Shown here: positions 43,918 to 53,197 of the stretch, in pieces
How positions within the stretch are numbered: position 1 is the stretch's first letter
Layout of the letters: each line of letters opens with the position of its first letter
Source of the DNA: Haloarchaeobius sp. FL176
GTDB taxonomy: Archaea > Halobacteriota > Halobacteria > Halobacteriales > Natrialbaceae
Reading direction: 5' to 3'
Length of the DNA: 64,000 nt
Assembly (NCBI RefSeq): GCF_024609245.1
Contig: NZ_JANJYH010000004.1
Coordinates: 248,001-312,000 of the forward strand
Made by a program: the position numbers and the translations under genes
The notes under the pieces: model-generated
Told to the model about the DNA's origin: nothing
The model's database searches: none
The model's input: only the letters and a program-made list of their open reading frames with translations

Positions 43918-44565
43918 ATGTCGTTCGACTGGGAGCGGGACTTCTACGCGACCACGGACTGGGACCGCGGAGCGTACCTCGGCGGCGAGGCGATGCCCGA
44001 TCACCTGGCGACGTTCTTCGAACGGATCGGCGTCCCCGAGTCGGTCGCGGATGTCGGTTGTGGGCCCGCGCTCGTGCCGTTCGAGCTCGCCCCCGAGTAT
44101 CCGGACACGACGTTCCACTGCTACGACGTGGCTCCCTCGGTCGTCGAAGCGAACCGCGAGCGAGCGGCCGAAGCGGACCTCGACAACCTCCAGTTCGCCG
44201 TCGCCGGCCTCCCAGAGCTCGGTGTCGAGCGCCAGTTCGACCTCGCCTACTGCATGGCGACGCTGTACTTCGTCGCAGACGCCGAGCGTGCCCTCGTCGA
44301 ACTCTACGACCTGGTCGCGCCGGGCGGGACGCTCGTCTGCAACTACCCGAACCGCTACACGAAGGCGTGGGTAAACGACGACACCGACGACCAGCGGCGC
44401 GAGGCGTTCGAACTCGTCGGGCGCGGCGAGAACCTGCTGTCGTACGACCGCATCGGTGAACTCCTGGGACACACGCCACGGAGCTACTGGTCGGCCGTCG
44501 GTGCGGGTGACGCCGACTACGCCCGCCGGTCGAGTCCCGCGGTGTACGTCAACAAATCAGCGTAG
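43918..44565 (+). CDS. Class I SAM-dependent methyltransferase
   Basis: A 215-residue methyltransferase: motif I VADVGCGPALVPFEL near 45, CYDVAPSVVEANRERA near 70, LQFAVAGLPELG near 95, FDLAYCMATLYFVADAERAL near 110 and LVAPGGTLVCNYPNRY near 140. It resembles small-molecule methyltransferases; the substrate is unknown and the sequence is only distantly like the one at 36502. It converges with the acidic gene that follows. Confidence 0.88.
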   Translation: MSFDWERDFYATTDWDRGAYLGGEAMPDHLATFFERIGVPESVADVGCGPALVPFELAPEYPDTTFHCYDVAPSVVEANRERAAEADLDNLQFAVAGLPELGVERQFDLAYCMATLYFVADAERALVELYDLVAPGGTLVCNYPNRYTKAWVNDDTDDQRREAFELVGRGENLLSYDRIGELLGHTPRSYWSAVGAGDADYARRSSPAVYVNKSA

Positions 44566-44568
44566 CCC

Positions 44569-46437
44569 TCAGTGCCGGTTCTCGGCCAGCTTCCCCTCGT
44601 TGACCCAGACGAAGCCGTCGTCGGTCTCGCGGCGCTCCGACGGCGAGGGCGTCGCCGGGTCGAACGACTCCTCGAACTCGATTCGGACCTCGTTGCGGTC
44701 GGCGGCCGGGAACTCGGGCACGAACTCGTCGTCGTCCAGCAGCCCTCTCACCGAGATGCCACCGCCGACGTGGAGTGCCGCGCCGTAGGCCGCGAGCCGG
44801 TCGTCCTCGCTGGACTCGACGTCGACGCCGAAGTCGTCGTCCTCGATGCGGGCCGCTTTCCGGTTCGCGCCGGCACCCGCGAGGTCGCCCACGTCGAAGG
44901 CGTCGTCGTCGCGCCCCTCGTCGGCAGGGTCGCCGACGGACTCCGTCGCTGCTTCCGCCTCCAACTCGTCGAACACCTCGCCGAGTGCATCGTCACCCGC
45001 CCGAGAGACAGCGGGGCCGCCGCCCCGGAGCTCGAAGCCGTGGGTGCCGGCGGGGTTCGACCCGCTTGGACTCTCTGTCGCGGTATCGACCGCCCCGTCG
45101 GCACGCTGGCTGTCCACGGTCGCAGTGTCGACAGTCGCGGTTGGCTCCCGCTCGGCCGCCGCAACGGTCCCGCCGCCGGTCTCGGCGGCGGTCTCGTCCG
45201 TGCCGCTGTCCAGCACGAAGCCGTCGCTCCAGCCCTCGTCGTCGACGCTGCCGTCTGCGGTCGCGTCTTCGGGCTGGTCGTCGTCGTCGCCTTCGGCGTC
45301 CGCATCCCCGTCCGCGCGCTCGTCGTCGCTGGGGTCGAGTACCCAGTCGTCCTCGTCCCAGAACGGCGTCACGTCGACGGGGTCGTCCTCGTCGTCGCCG
45401 TCAGCGTTCTCGCGGTCAGCCTGGTCGCCGTCACTCTCGCTGTCCCCGCCCACGCTGCGCTCGTCATCCCTCCAGGTGTCCACGCGCCCCTCGTCGTCGG
45501 TCTCGACACCGTCGCCGGCCGCCCAGTCGGGGTCTGCATCCTCGACAATGTCGACCCGGTCGGCGCGGTCGGTCCCTGGCGAGTCGTCGCCGACGAAGTC
45601 GATGAGGTCGGCCGTGTCGTCGCCTCCGTCCGGTTCGTCCGCCACGACCCCGCCCTCGGCCTCGAGGACCGCGTCGGGGTCCGCCTCGACCGGGTCGTCG
45701 AGGTCCGCGACGCCGGTTGCCCGGTCTGGGGCCCGCTCTGCGAGGGAGGGGCCGCCGGTGCTGGTGACCCACTCAGGGAGCGGGACATCGTCGCCCTCGT
45801 CGGGGACGTACGCGCCGGGCTGGTACTTCGCGAGCAGGGGCCGGTCGAACACCTCGACCCGGGGACCGTAGGACTCGTCGAGGCGTGCGCGTTCCTCGGT
45901 CTCGACGAGGGCGAACCGCCAGCGGTCGGTGCCGTCGGAGAGCTGGACGAACTCACAGCCGAGCCCGTACAGCAGCCGGACGTTCACCGCGTCGACGAGC
46001 GCGGGCAGGTTGTAGTCGCCGAGCGGGGTGTCCGGATACTCGAACGGTGCCTCGCGGGTGATGCCGTTCGCGTCTGTCACGGAGAGGGTGTACGGCCCGG
46101 GGGACTCGCCGTCGGCGGAGACCGGTCGACCGTGGGCGTCCCGCATCGAGAACTCCCAGTCGATGGCGTCGAAGATGTCGGCGAGGTGGGTCGCCGGGGC
46201 GTGGCTCCAGTAGCGGGCCGGTGCGTCGAGGCCGCGGTCAGACGCGACGACCACGTCACGCAGAAACTCTGCCGGGTGGCCGGCCGCGTCGAGTGCGCTC
46301 GCGAGTGCGGTCTCGAGCGACGTACCGGGCGTGCCCGTCTGGGTTCGCACGTCCGTGACAGAGACACCGAACGAGCCGAGCACGTCGGCACAGACCATCG
46401 CATCGTGCTCGTCCTCGCGTCGGGTCCGGGAGGTCAT
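44569..46437 (-). CDS. Large acidic haloarchaeal protein of unknown function
   Basis: A 622-residue protein in three parts: an ordered N-terminal domain (about 1-230, with HDAMVCADVLGSFGVSVTDV and FIFDAIDWEF-like segments LADIFDAIDWEFSMRD, then VNVRLLYGLGCEFVQLSDG), a long Asp/Glu-rich disordered region (about 235-500), and a short conserved C-terminus (about 540-622, RLAAYGAALHVGGGISVRGLL; IEFEESFDPATPSPSERRETDDGFVWVNEGKL). Nothing identifies an activity. Start at MTSRTRREDEHD; trpS follows on the same strand. Confidence 0.65.
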   Translation of the reverse strand: MTSRTRREDEHDAMVCADVLGSFGVSVTDVRTQTGTPGTSLETALASALDAAGHPAEFLRDVVVASDRGLDAPARYWSHAPATHLADIFDAIDWEFSMRDAHGRPVSADGESPGPYTLSVTDANGITREAPFEYPDTPLGDYNLPALVDAVNVRLLYGLGCEFVQLSDGTDRWRFALVETEERARLDESYGPRVEVFDRPLLAKYQPGAYVPDEGDDVPLPEWVTSTGGPSLAERAPDRATGVADLDDPVEADPDAVLEAEGGVVADEPDGGDDTADLIDFVGDDSPGTDRADRVDIVEDADPDWAAGDGVETDDEGRVDTWRDDERSVGGDSESDGDQADRENADGDDEDDPVDVTPFWDEDDWVLDPSDDERADGDADAEGDDDDQPEDATADGSVDDEGWSDGFVLDSGTDETAAETGGGTVAAAEREPTATVDTATVDSQRADGAVDTATESPSGSNPAGTHGFELRGGGPAVSRAGDDALGEVFDELEAEAATESVGDPADEGRDDDAFDVGDLAGAGANRKAARIEDDDFGVDVESSEDDRLAAYGAALHVGGGISVRGLLDDDEFVPEFPAADRNEVRIEFEESFDPATPSPSERRETDDGFVWVNEGKLAENRH

Positions 46438-46506
46438 CGTCCCGAGTTGGCCGACCACGCGGTTAAATATTTCTTGCTAGCTATTGAAGAAAACGGCTCG
46501 CCGCAG

Positions 46507-48123
46507 TCAGGCGCGGTCGGTGTCGAGGTCGATGTCCAGCTCGGCGAGCAGCTCCTTCGCCTCCTCGCGTTTCTCCTGGTGGTCCGCGAGGAACTCTCGC
46601 ATCAGCTCGGCGGCCTGCTCCTTGCAGCCGCCACAGAGCCGCTCGCCGCCGACGCACTCCTCGTACACCTCGGTCGCGAGGTCGTCGTCGTCGTTCGCCA
46701 GCAGGTAGGCGTACAGCTCGTAGACGGGGCAGTCGTCGGCCTCGCCGCCGAGTTCGCGCTGCTTCTCGGCGGTCTCGCGCCCGCCAGTGGTCGCGGCCTT
46801 CACCTTGTCGTAGCCGTCCGCCGGGTCGTCGAGCAGGCTGATGTGGCTCGCCGGCACCGACGAGGACATCTTCCCGCCGGTGAGCCCGGTCATGAACCGG
46901 TGGTAGATGGACGACGGCGGGATGAAGCCGTAGCCGCCGTGGTCGACCTCGACCTGTCTGGCCAGCTCCTCGGCCTCGGCGACGTCGAGGTCGAACGAGT
47001 CGACGTGGCCCTCGTAGACGCGCTTCTCGCCCTCGACGGCGTCGACGAGCCCCTCGAACGCCTCGTCGGTCGCCTGCCGGTCGAAGAAGCGCGTGCGGGG
47101 CCGGAACGGCTCCATGCCGGCGGACTGTAGCTTCGCCACGACGCTCGCGCGCGCCGACTCCTCGAGTTCGGGCACGTCGACGGTCGGTCGGTCGGCCTCG
47201 AAGTCGACCGCGGCCTCGCCGTGGGCGAGGTACTGGGCAGCGTGGACACAGCGGACCGTCGTGTCGTCGCCGTCGGCGAGCTCGTCCAGCGCGTCCCAGG
47301 TCTCGCGGAGGAGTGCGCGCTCGCCCTCGTCGGCCTCGAAGCTCGCGTACGCCTCGGTCACCTTGAAGTAGCGCATCCGGATCGCCAGGTCCCGGGCCAG
47401 TCGCATGTGCGGGTCCTGGTCCGGGCCGACGGGGATGACGGTCGGCTTCGGCTCGTCGAGCTGCGGGTAGAGGATGTCCGCCATCTGGGTGACGACGCTC
47501 TGCATGTGGCTCACGTCCGTCTCGCCGTCGAAGCCGTAGATGGCCTGCAGCTCGGAGTAGTTCGCCTCGCTGCCGAGCTCGAACGCGAGGTCCTGTAGCT
47601 CGCGGTTGTCGGACTGGCGGTAGAGCTCGCCCTCGTCGGGGTCGAAGCCGAGCGCGAGCAGGCTCAGGAGGTAGTCCCGCGAGTGCTCGTCGATTTCGTC
47701 CCAGGTAAGCCCCCGGGCCGAGTGGGCTTCGAGGTCGGCGATGAGGCCGTAGGCGTCGCCGCCGCGCTCTTGGTGCCAGATGATCTCGTCGAACACCAGC
47801 TTGTGGCCGATGTGCGGGTCGCCCGTCGGCATGAACCCGGACAGGACGGCGAACGGGTCGTCGTTGCGCATCGCCGCCGCCACCGGCCGGTAGTCGCGGT
47901 GCCCGAAGATGACCCCGCGACGCATCAGGTAGTGCGGCTTCGGCACCTCGGGCAGCAGCTGGTCGAACTCCTCGATGCCGAACTCCTCGAACAGTTTCCG
48001 GTAGTCCGCGACCGTCGAGGAGCCCCACGGGTCCAGCGCCACGTCGTCGGCCCCCTCCGCGACGGCGTCGCCCCCGTCGGGCAACACGTCGTCGGCGGCT
48101 GGAGCATCCGTATCGCGCGTCAT
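46507..48123 (-). CDS. trpS: Tryptophanyl-tRNA synthetase
   Basis: TrpRS (EC 6.1.1.2) charges tRNA-Trp. The 538-residue class Ic enzyme has HIGH-type GDPHIGHKLVFDE near residue 100, the amino-acid pocket HMQSVVTQMADIL near 205, VGPDQDPHMRLARDLA near 235 and the class I signature GGKMSSSVPASHI near 430. The archaeal form is longer than bacterial TrpRS, with an acidic N-terminal extension. The ATG at 48123 starts MTRDTDAPAADDVLPDGG. The zinc-like CVGGERLCGGCKEQA near 490 is typical of this archaeal group. Confidence 0.95.
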   Translation of the reverse strand: MTRDTDAPAADDVLPDGGDAVAEGADDVALDPWGSSTVADYRKLFEEFGIEEFDQLLPEVPKPHYLMRRGVIFGHRDYRPVAAAMRNDDPFAVLSGFMPTGDPHIGHKLVFDEIIWHQERGGDAYGLIADLEAHSARGLTWDEIDEHSRDYLLSLLALGFDPDEGELYRQSDNRELQDLAFELGSEANYSELQAIYGFDGETDVSHMQSVVTQMADILYPQLDEPKPTVIPVGPDQDPHMRLARDLAIRMRYFKVTEAYASFEADEGERALLRETWDALDELADGDDTTVRCVHAAQYLAHGEAAVDFEADRPTVDVPELEESARASVVAKLQSAGMEPFRPRTRFFDRQATDEAFEGLVDAVEGEKRVYEGHVDSFDLDVAEAEELARQVEVDHGGYGFIPPSSIYHRFMTGLTGGKMSSSVPASHISLLDDPADGYDKVKAATTGGRETAEKQRELGGEADDCPVYELYAYLLANDDDDLATEVYEECVGGERLCGGCKEQAAELMREFLADHQEKREEAKELLAELDIDLDTDRA

Positions 48124-48198
48124 TCTGATATCGGTAGGTGACGGTGGCGCGCGCAAAAAGCTTCGCTTGTGGGTCGTCGTCGGGTGGGTCGCGGGCCG

Positions 48199-49269
48199 CT
48201 ACCCCCGCCAGGTGAGACAGGTCGCGGCCCAGGTGTAGCCGGTGCCGGCGGCGAGAAAGAGCACGTCGTCGCCGGGCTCGACCCGTCCTCGCGTCAGCCC
48301 CTCGTCCAGCGCGAGTATCTGGTCGGCGGACTGGACGTGGCCGTAGTCGTCGAGGTAGTAGGCGTCCGACGCGGGGTCGCAGCCGAGGTCGTCACAGAGG
48401 TACTCGTGGAACGACCGCTTCATGTGGGTCACGGCGAGGAAGTCGACCGACTCGACGACGGAGCGCTCCATGGCGGTCTCGGCGACCTCGCGGAAGTTCG
48501 GCAGGCTCACCTCAGCGAGCCGCTCCTTCATCGACTCCTGGTTCGGCACGTCGAGGGTGTGCAGCCCGGCGTCGACCGTCTCGTGGCTGGGCGGGCGTTT
48601 CGAGCCGCCGGCCGGCATCACCACGTCGTCGGCGAACGAGCCGTCAGTGACGGCCGCGCTCTCGCCCACGGTCGCGCGGACCCGCTCCTCGTCGGGGTCG
48701 GCTTCGAGTACCATCGCGCTCGCGCCGGAGCCGAAGTTGAACATGAACGAGGAGCGCTCGTTGCCGTAGTCGACGAGGTCCTCCTCGCGGCTGGCGGTCA
48801 CGAGCAGCGCGCGGTCGACGTGGTCGGCGAGCAGCTGTGCCTTCGTCTGCCGCACCGCCAGCGGTGCACCCGCACACAGCGTGTAGGACTCGTTGGCGAA
48901 GGCGTTCTCCGCGCCGAGTTCCTCGGCGATGGCGGCCGCGGCGGACCAGACGACGTGGTCCTTGTACTCGCTGCCGTGGTACAGCACGAGGTCGAGGGCT
49001 GCGGCGTCGAGGTCCGCGTCGGCGAGCGCCTCACGCCCCGCTGCGACCGACATGTCCGTGGCGTGGTCGTCGTCGGGCGGACAGACGTGCTTCTCGCGCA
49101 GGCCCATCTTCTCGACGACGACGTGCTCGGGGATGCCGCTCTCCTCGGCGATGGCCTCGCCGGAGACCGTCTCGTCGGGGACGTAGGTGCCGTAGCCGGT
49201 GAGGGCGACGGTCGTGCCACCGCCGTCGTCGGAGTCGGGCCCGCTGTGGTGGGGCCCGGTCCCGCTCAC
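48199..49269 (-). CDS. KASIII/thiolase-fold acyl condensing or transfer enzyme
   Basis: A 356-residue member of the 3-oxoacyl-synthase III family. Two thiolase halves are visible: TTVALTGYGTYVPDETVSGE at the start, Cys132 in SYTLCAGAPLA (nucleophile), FNFGSGASAMVLEAD near 180, THMKRSFHEYLCDDLG near 285 (catalytic His) and YGHVQSADQILALDEG near 315. KASIII enzymes have Asn in the last motif (YGNxxSAS); here it is His. Archaea lack a bacterial FAS II system, so the role is likely different. It is the last gene of the liv-type operon, and its GTG start overlaps the livM stop (GTGA). Confidence 0.85.
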   Translation of the reverse strand: MSGTGPHHSGPDSDDGGGTTVALTGYGTYVPDETVSGEAIAEESGIPEHVVVEKMGLREKHVCPPDDDHATDMSVAAGREALADADLDAAALDLVLYHGSEYKDHVVWSAAAAIAEELGAENAFANESYTLCAGAPLAVRQTKAQLLADHVDRALLVTASREEDLVDYGNERSSFMFNFGSGASAMVLEADPDEERVRATVGESAAVTDGSFADDVVMPAGGSKRPPSHETVDAGLHTLDVPNQESMKERLAEVSLPNFREVAETAMERSVVESVDFLAVTHMKRSFHEYLCDDLGCDPASDAYYLDDYGHVQSADQILALDEGLTRGRVEPGDDVLFLAAGTGYTWAATCLTWRG

Positions 49270-50678
49270 AGCTTCCACCCCCGGACGCGGCGCTTTACGG
49301 CCGCGGCGACCTGTCCGGCGACGGTTCCACCGAGGTAGCCCCGGAGCGTCCCGAGCAGCCCGTTGGGCACGTACAGCACGAACAGGACGAACAGCAGGCC
49401 GATGTAGAGACCGGCGCGGCCGTTGAGGAACACCTCGATGGCCTCGGAGACGGTGAAGCCGTCGAGGATGACGGTGTTCAGCGTCCCCTCGCCGAGGTGG
49501 CTGCGGAGGTACGGTAGCAGCCCGCCGCCCTCCTTCGTGAGGAACTCGTGGAGCCCCTCGTGGAACAGCCGGCCGAACAGCGGGCCGGCGATGGTGCCGA
49601 AGCCGCCGATGATAGAGGCCAGCAGCGCGTCGCCGGCGGTGAGGAAGTAAAATGAGTTCTCGGGTGCGACGGAGGTCCGGTAGCCCGTGAACAGGCCGCC
49701 GGCGACCGCCCCGAAGAAGCCCGAGATGGCGAACGCGCCCATCTTCAGGCGGAAGGTGTCGTAGCCCACGGCACGGGCGCGCTCCTCGTTCTCGCGGATG
49801 GCGATCATCGCCCGCCCGAACGGCGAGTGGATGATGCGCTGCAGCATGAAGTAACAGACCAGCACGACCAGCCCGACCATGTAGTACGACACCTCGCCGG
49901 GGCCGAGGGCGATGGTGTGGCTGATGGGGGAGAGCGCGTCGATGCCGGTTATCGCCGCGAAGTCCATCCCCCAGGTGAACGTGTCACCCTGGAGCTGGCC
50001 GATGCTCATGTTCAGCGAGTCGACGTACGGCACGCCGATGGAGAAGCCGTCCTGTCTGCCGAGGACGGCGATACCGTCCCGCGGGTTCGACCCGAGGTAG
50101 TCCCAGTTCGAGAAGAACACGTAGAGGATCTGGGCGAACCCGAGCGTGATCATCGCGAAGTAGACACCGGTGAGCCGGAACGCGACGCTCCCCATCACCA
50201 GTGCCATGACCACGGCGAGGATGCCGGCGATGAGCAACAGCATCATGAACGGCGTCCCGCTCCCGAGCAGCGGCACCTTCCCGTTGGCGACCAGGATGAC
50301 GAAGTACGCGCCGAGACCGTAGAACGCCGAGTGGCCGAAGGAGAGGTAGCCGGTGTAGCCGCTGATGAAGTCGAAGCTCATCGCGAACAGGCCGAAGTAG
50401 AAAACCGTTATCATCGTCTGCACGCGCGGCAGGAACATCGCCATCTCCGCACCGACGAGCGAGCCGGTGAGGAACGTGTGGGCGAACGGGTAGAGGCCGA
50501 AGAAGGCGACGACGAACGCGTGGGCGACGTGCTCGCGGAGGTACTCGACGAGGTAGTGCTCGTCGGTGGTCGTCTCGCTCGCCACGTCGGCGGAGTCCGC
50601 GGTCGCGGTGCCGCCGTCGGTGGCGACGTCGTCGGTCGCGCCGTCGTCGGGCGCGTCGGTGGGCTCGCTAATGGCCAC
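49266..50678 (-). CDS. livM: Branched-chain-type ABC permease LivM
   Basis: The second permease of a HAAT-family importer (470 residues). An acidic leader (about 1-45) is followed by about ten helices with FDFISGYTGYLSFGHSAFYGLGAY near 105, the EAA-like loop SPFGRAMIAIRENEERARAVGYDT near 275 and GGFGTIAGPLFGRLFHEGL near 375. It passes the solute across the membrane with LivH, powered by LivG and LivF. Its GTG start lies inside the end of livH (11-base overlap). Confidence 0.93.
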   Translation of the reverse strand: MAISEPTDAPDDGATDDVATDGGTATADSADVASETTTDEHYLVEYLREHVAHAFVVAFFGLYPFAHTFLTGSLVGAEMAMFLPRVQTMITVFYFGLFAMSFDFISGYTGYLSFGHSAFYGLGAYFVILVANGKVPLLGSGTPFMMLLLIAGILAVVMALVMGSVAFRLTGVYFAMITLGFAQILYVFFSNWDYLGSNPRDGIAVLGRQDGFSIGVPYVDSLNMSIGQLQGDTFTWGMDFAAITGIDALSPISHTIALGPGEVSYYMVGLVVLVCYFMLQRIIHSPFGRAMIAIRENEERARAVGYDTFRLKMGAFAISGFFGAVAGGLFTGYRTSVAPENSFYFLTAGDALLASIIGGFGTIAGPLFGRLFHEGLHEFLTKEGGGLLPYLRSHLGEGTLNTVILDGFTVSEAIEVFLNGRAGLYIGLLFVLFVLYVPNGLLGTLRGYLGGTVAGQVAAAVKRRVRGWKL

Positions 50679-51675
50679 CCACCTCCTCGACGCCGAACAG
50701 CCCCTGGGGCCGCAGAACGAGGGTCCCCACGAGGATGAGGAAGATGAACAGCTCCGGCAGCGCGGAGAAGCCGACGATGTTGCTGGTGAACAGCTCGGTG
50801 GTGAACGCGTCCACGAACCCGACCAGCACGCCGGCGACGACGGTCCCGCGGAACGTGCCGAGGCCACCGACGATGACGACGACGAACGCGGGCAGCAGCA
50901 CCTCCGCACCGAGGTCGATGCTCGCCGCCCACGCGCTGTCCCACATCAGCAACGCACCGGCGACGCCGGTGATGCCGACGCCGACGCCGAAGACGACGGT
51001 GAAGGCCTGGTGGACGTTCACGCCGAGGGCCTGTGCCATCTCGCCGTCCTCGCTTCCGGCGCGGATGTAGAGGCCGTACCGGGTTCGCGTGAGGAATATC
51101 CAGACACCGGCGGTGATGGCGACGCCGAGCAGTATCTGGAACACCTCCAGCCCCTCGACGCCCAGCCCGAACACGTCGTGGGTCTTCGAGATGATCTCCG
51201 GCCGGGTGCCCTGGGCCTCCAGCCAGTCCGTCGAGGGCTGGATGTCGTAGAACAGCAGCACCATCCGCAACAGCTCCTCCAACACGAGCGTGATGCCGAA
51301 GGTGAGCAGTATCTGGTACAGCGGCGGCCGGTCGTACAGCGGCCGGATGAGCGACACCTCCATCGCGCCGCCGAAGGCGGTCAGTAGCGCGAACACCACG
51401 ACGATGGCGACGAAAAAGAGCGCGATGCGGCCGACGTTGCCGGACGCGCTCGCGGCGAAGGTCACCATCACGAGCCCGCCGAGGTACGCCCCGATGGCGG
51501 TCAGCGAGCCGTGGGCGAAGTTCAGCACGCCCATCAGTCCGAAGATGAGCGTCAGCCCGGCGGCGATCATCACGTAGATGGAGGCCTTCGCGAGGCCGTC
51601 GAACAGCACCCGCGCGAGCACGGCCGGGTCGAGGAAGTGCAGGACGGCGTCGACGAGGGAGACGAGCGGAATCAC
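50668..51675 (-). CDS. livH: Branched-chain-type ABC permease LivH
   Basis: A 335-residue permease of about eight helices: IAAGLTLIFGLMGVLNFAHGSLTAIGAY near 30-60 (the classic LivH signature), FGITLVLEELLRMV near 115, TRYGLYIRAGSEDGEMAQALGVNV near 190 and VVVIVGGLGTFRGTVVAGVLVGFVD near 265. The GTG start overlaps the livF stop (GTGA), so translation is coupled along the operon. Confidence 0.93.
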   Translation of the reverse strand: MIPLVSLVDAVLHFLDPAVLARVLFDGLAKASIYVMIAAGLTLIFGLMGVLNFAHGSLTAIGAYLGGLVMVTFAASASGNVGRIALFFVAIVVVFALLTAFGGAMEVSLIRPLYDRPPLYQILLTFGITLVLEELLRMVLLFYDIQPSTDWLEAQGTRPEIISKTHDVFGLGVEGLEVFQILLGVAITAGVWIFLTRTRYGLYIRAGSEDGEMAQALGVNVHQAFTVVFGVGVGITGVAGALLMWDSAWAASIDLGAEVLLPAFVVVIVGGLGTFRGTVVAGVLVGFVDAFTTELFTSNIVGFSALPELFIFLILVGTLVLRPQGLFGVEEVGGH

Positions 51676-52370
51676 GTCAGGTACCTCCGTATCTCCTCGT
51701 CGTCGGCGCTGACGCCCTCGGTCGTGTCGGAGTGGACGACCTCGCCGTGGTCCATCAGGTAGAACCGGTCCGCCAGGTCCATCGCGAGCGGGAAGTTCTG
51801 CTCGACGAGCAGCAGCGAGGCGTCGGTGGCGACTGCGCGCAGTGCGTTCGCCACGTCCTCGACGATCTGTGGTGCGAGCCCCTCGCTGGGTTCGTCGACG
51901 AGCAAGAGGTCGTTCTCGCCGACGAGGCCGCGTGCGATGGCGACCATCTGCTGCTGGCCGCCGGAGAGGTTGCCGGCCTTGCGGTTCCGGAACTCGCGAA
52001 GGTCGGGGAACGCCTCGAACGCGCGGTCGAGGTGTGTGTCGACCCGCTCGGCGTCCTTCACGGCGACCTGGATGTTCTCCTCGACGGTGAGCTGGGAGAA
52101 CATGCGTCTGTCCTCCGGTATCCAGCCCATGCCGGCCTGGGCGACCTCGTGGGTCTGTCGGCCGCTCACGTCCTCGCCGTCGTAGGTGACGGTCCCGCTT
52201 CGCGGCGGCGTCAGCTGGAGCGCGGTCCGCAGGGTCGTCGTCTTGCCGACTCCGTTGCGGCCGACGAGCGCGACGGTCTCGCCGGGGTCGACGTGCAGCG
52301 AGGCGCCTTCGAGGATGTGGCTCTCGCCGTAGTACGTGTGGACGTCGTCGAGTTCGAGCAGGTGGTTCAC
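51672..52370 (-). CDS. livF: ABC transporter ATP-binding protein LivF
   Basis: A 232-residue ATPase with Walker A GRNGVGKTTT near residue 38, Q-loop IPEDRRMFSQLTVEEN near 85, signature LSGGQQQMVAIARGL near 135 and Walker B LLLVDEPSEGLAP near 155. The EDRRMF Q-loop and its length are typical of LivF. The GTG start overlaps livG by four bases. Confidence 0.94.
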   Translation of the reverse strand: MNHLLELDDVHTYYGESHILEGASLHVDPGETVALVGRNGVGKTTTLRTALQLTPPRSGTVTYDGEDVSGRQTHEVAQAGMGWIPEDRRMFSQLTVEENIQVAVKDAERVDTHLDRAFEAFPDLREFRNRKAGNLSGGQQQMVAIARGLVGENDLLLVDEPSEGLAPQIVEDVANALRAVATDASLLLVEQNFPLAMDLADRFYLMDHGEVVHSDTTEGVSADDEEIRRYLT

Positions 52371-53194
52371 GCGACGCCACCTCCGTCCTCGCCGGTCGGC
52401 TCGCCGCCCTCGTCGCCGGCGGTCGGCGCGTCGGGGTCGTAGCCGCCGAGGTACGCCTCCTGCACCCCGTCGTCGTCGCGCACCTCGGTCGGCGGCCCGT
52501 CGGCGATGAGCTCGCCCTGATGGAGCACCGCGATACGGTCCGCGAGGTCCATCACGACGTCCATGTTGTGTTCGACGAGCAGGACGGCGTGGTCGCTCGC
52601 CACGTTCCGGATGAGGTCGACGACCTCGTCGACGCTCTCGGAGGAGACGCCCGCCGCCGGCTCGTCGAGCAACAGCACGTCGGGGTCGCCCGCGAGCGCG
52701 ACGCCGAGCTCCAGCTGGCGCTTCTCGCCGTGGCTGAGGTTCCGTGCGACGGCGTCGGCCTTCGCGGCCAGCCCCACCCGTTCGAGGATGGATTCGGCCT
52801 CGTCGACGTACTCGGGGAACGCGCCGACGTTGCGCCAGAAGCGCGTCGTCGCGTCCCCGTGGGCCTGTGCCGCGACGCGGACGTTCTCACGGACCGTCGT
52901 CGTCGGAAACAGGTTGGTTATCTGGTACGACCGGTGGAGGCCGGCGCTCGCGGTCTCGTGTGGTGCGAGCCCGGTCAGGTTGCGCCACCCGTCGCCGTCG
53001 TGGAACTCGACGCTGCCCTCGCTGGGTTCGAGCTCGCCGGTGAGCAGGTTGAAGAACGTCGTCTTCCCCGCCCCGTTCGGGCCGATGAGCGCGCAGCACT
53101 CGTCGCTGTCGAGGGCGAACGAGACACCGTCGACGGCGGTGATGCCGCCGAAGTGCTTCGTCAGCCCGTCGGTGCGTAACACCTGGTCCCCCAT
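52367..53194 (-). CDS. livG: ABC transporter ATP-binding protein LivG
   Basis: A 275-residue ATPase: Walker A GPNGAGKTTF near 35, HRSYQITNLFPTTTVRENV near 87, signature LSHGEKRQLELGVALAG near 155, Walker B VLLLDEPAAGVSSE near 172 and the C-terminal EAYLGGYD of LivG proteins. An acidic Gly-rich tail extends it. It lies three bases after the substrate-binding protein gene. Confidence 0.94.
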   Translation of the reverse strand: MGDQVLRTDGLTKHFGGITAVDGVSFALDSDECCALIGPNGAGKTTFFNLLTGELEPSEGSVEFHDGDGWRNLTGLAPHETASAGLHRSYQITNLFPTTTVRENVRVAAQAHGDATTRFWRNVGAFPEYVDEAESILERVGLAAKADAVARNLSHGEKRQLELGVALAGDPDVLLLDEPAAGVSSESVDEVVDLIRNVASDHAVLLVEHNMDVVMDLADRIAVLHQGELIADGPPTEVRDDDGVQEAYLGGYDPDAPTAGDEGGEPTGEDGGGVA

Positions 53195-53197
53195 CGC

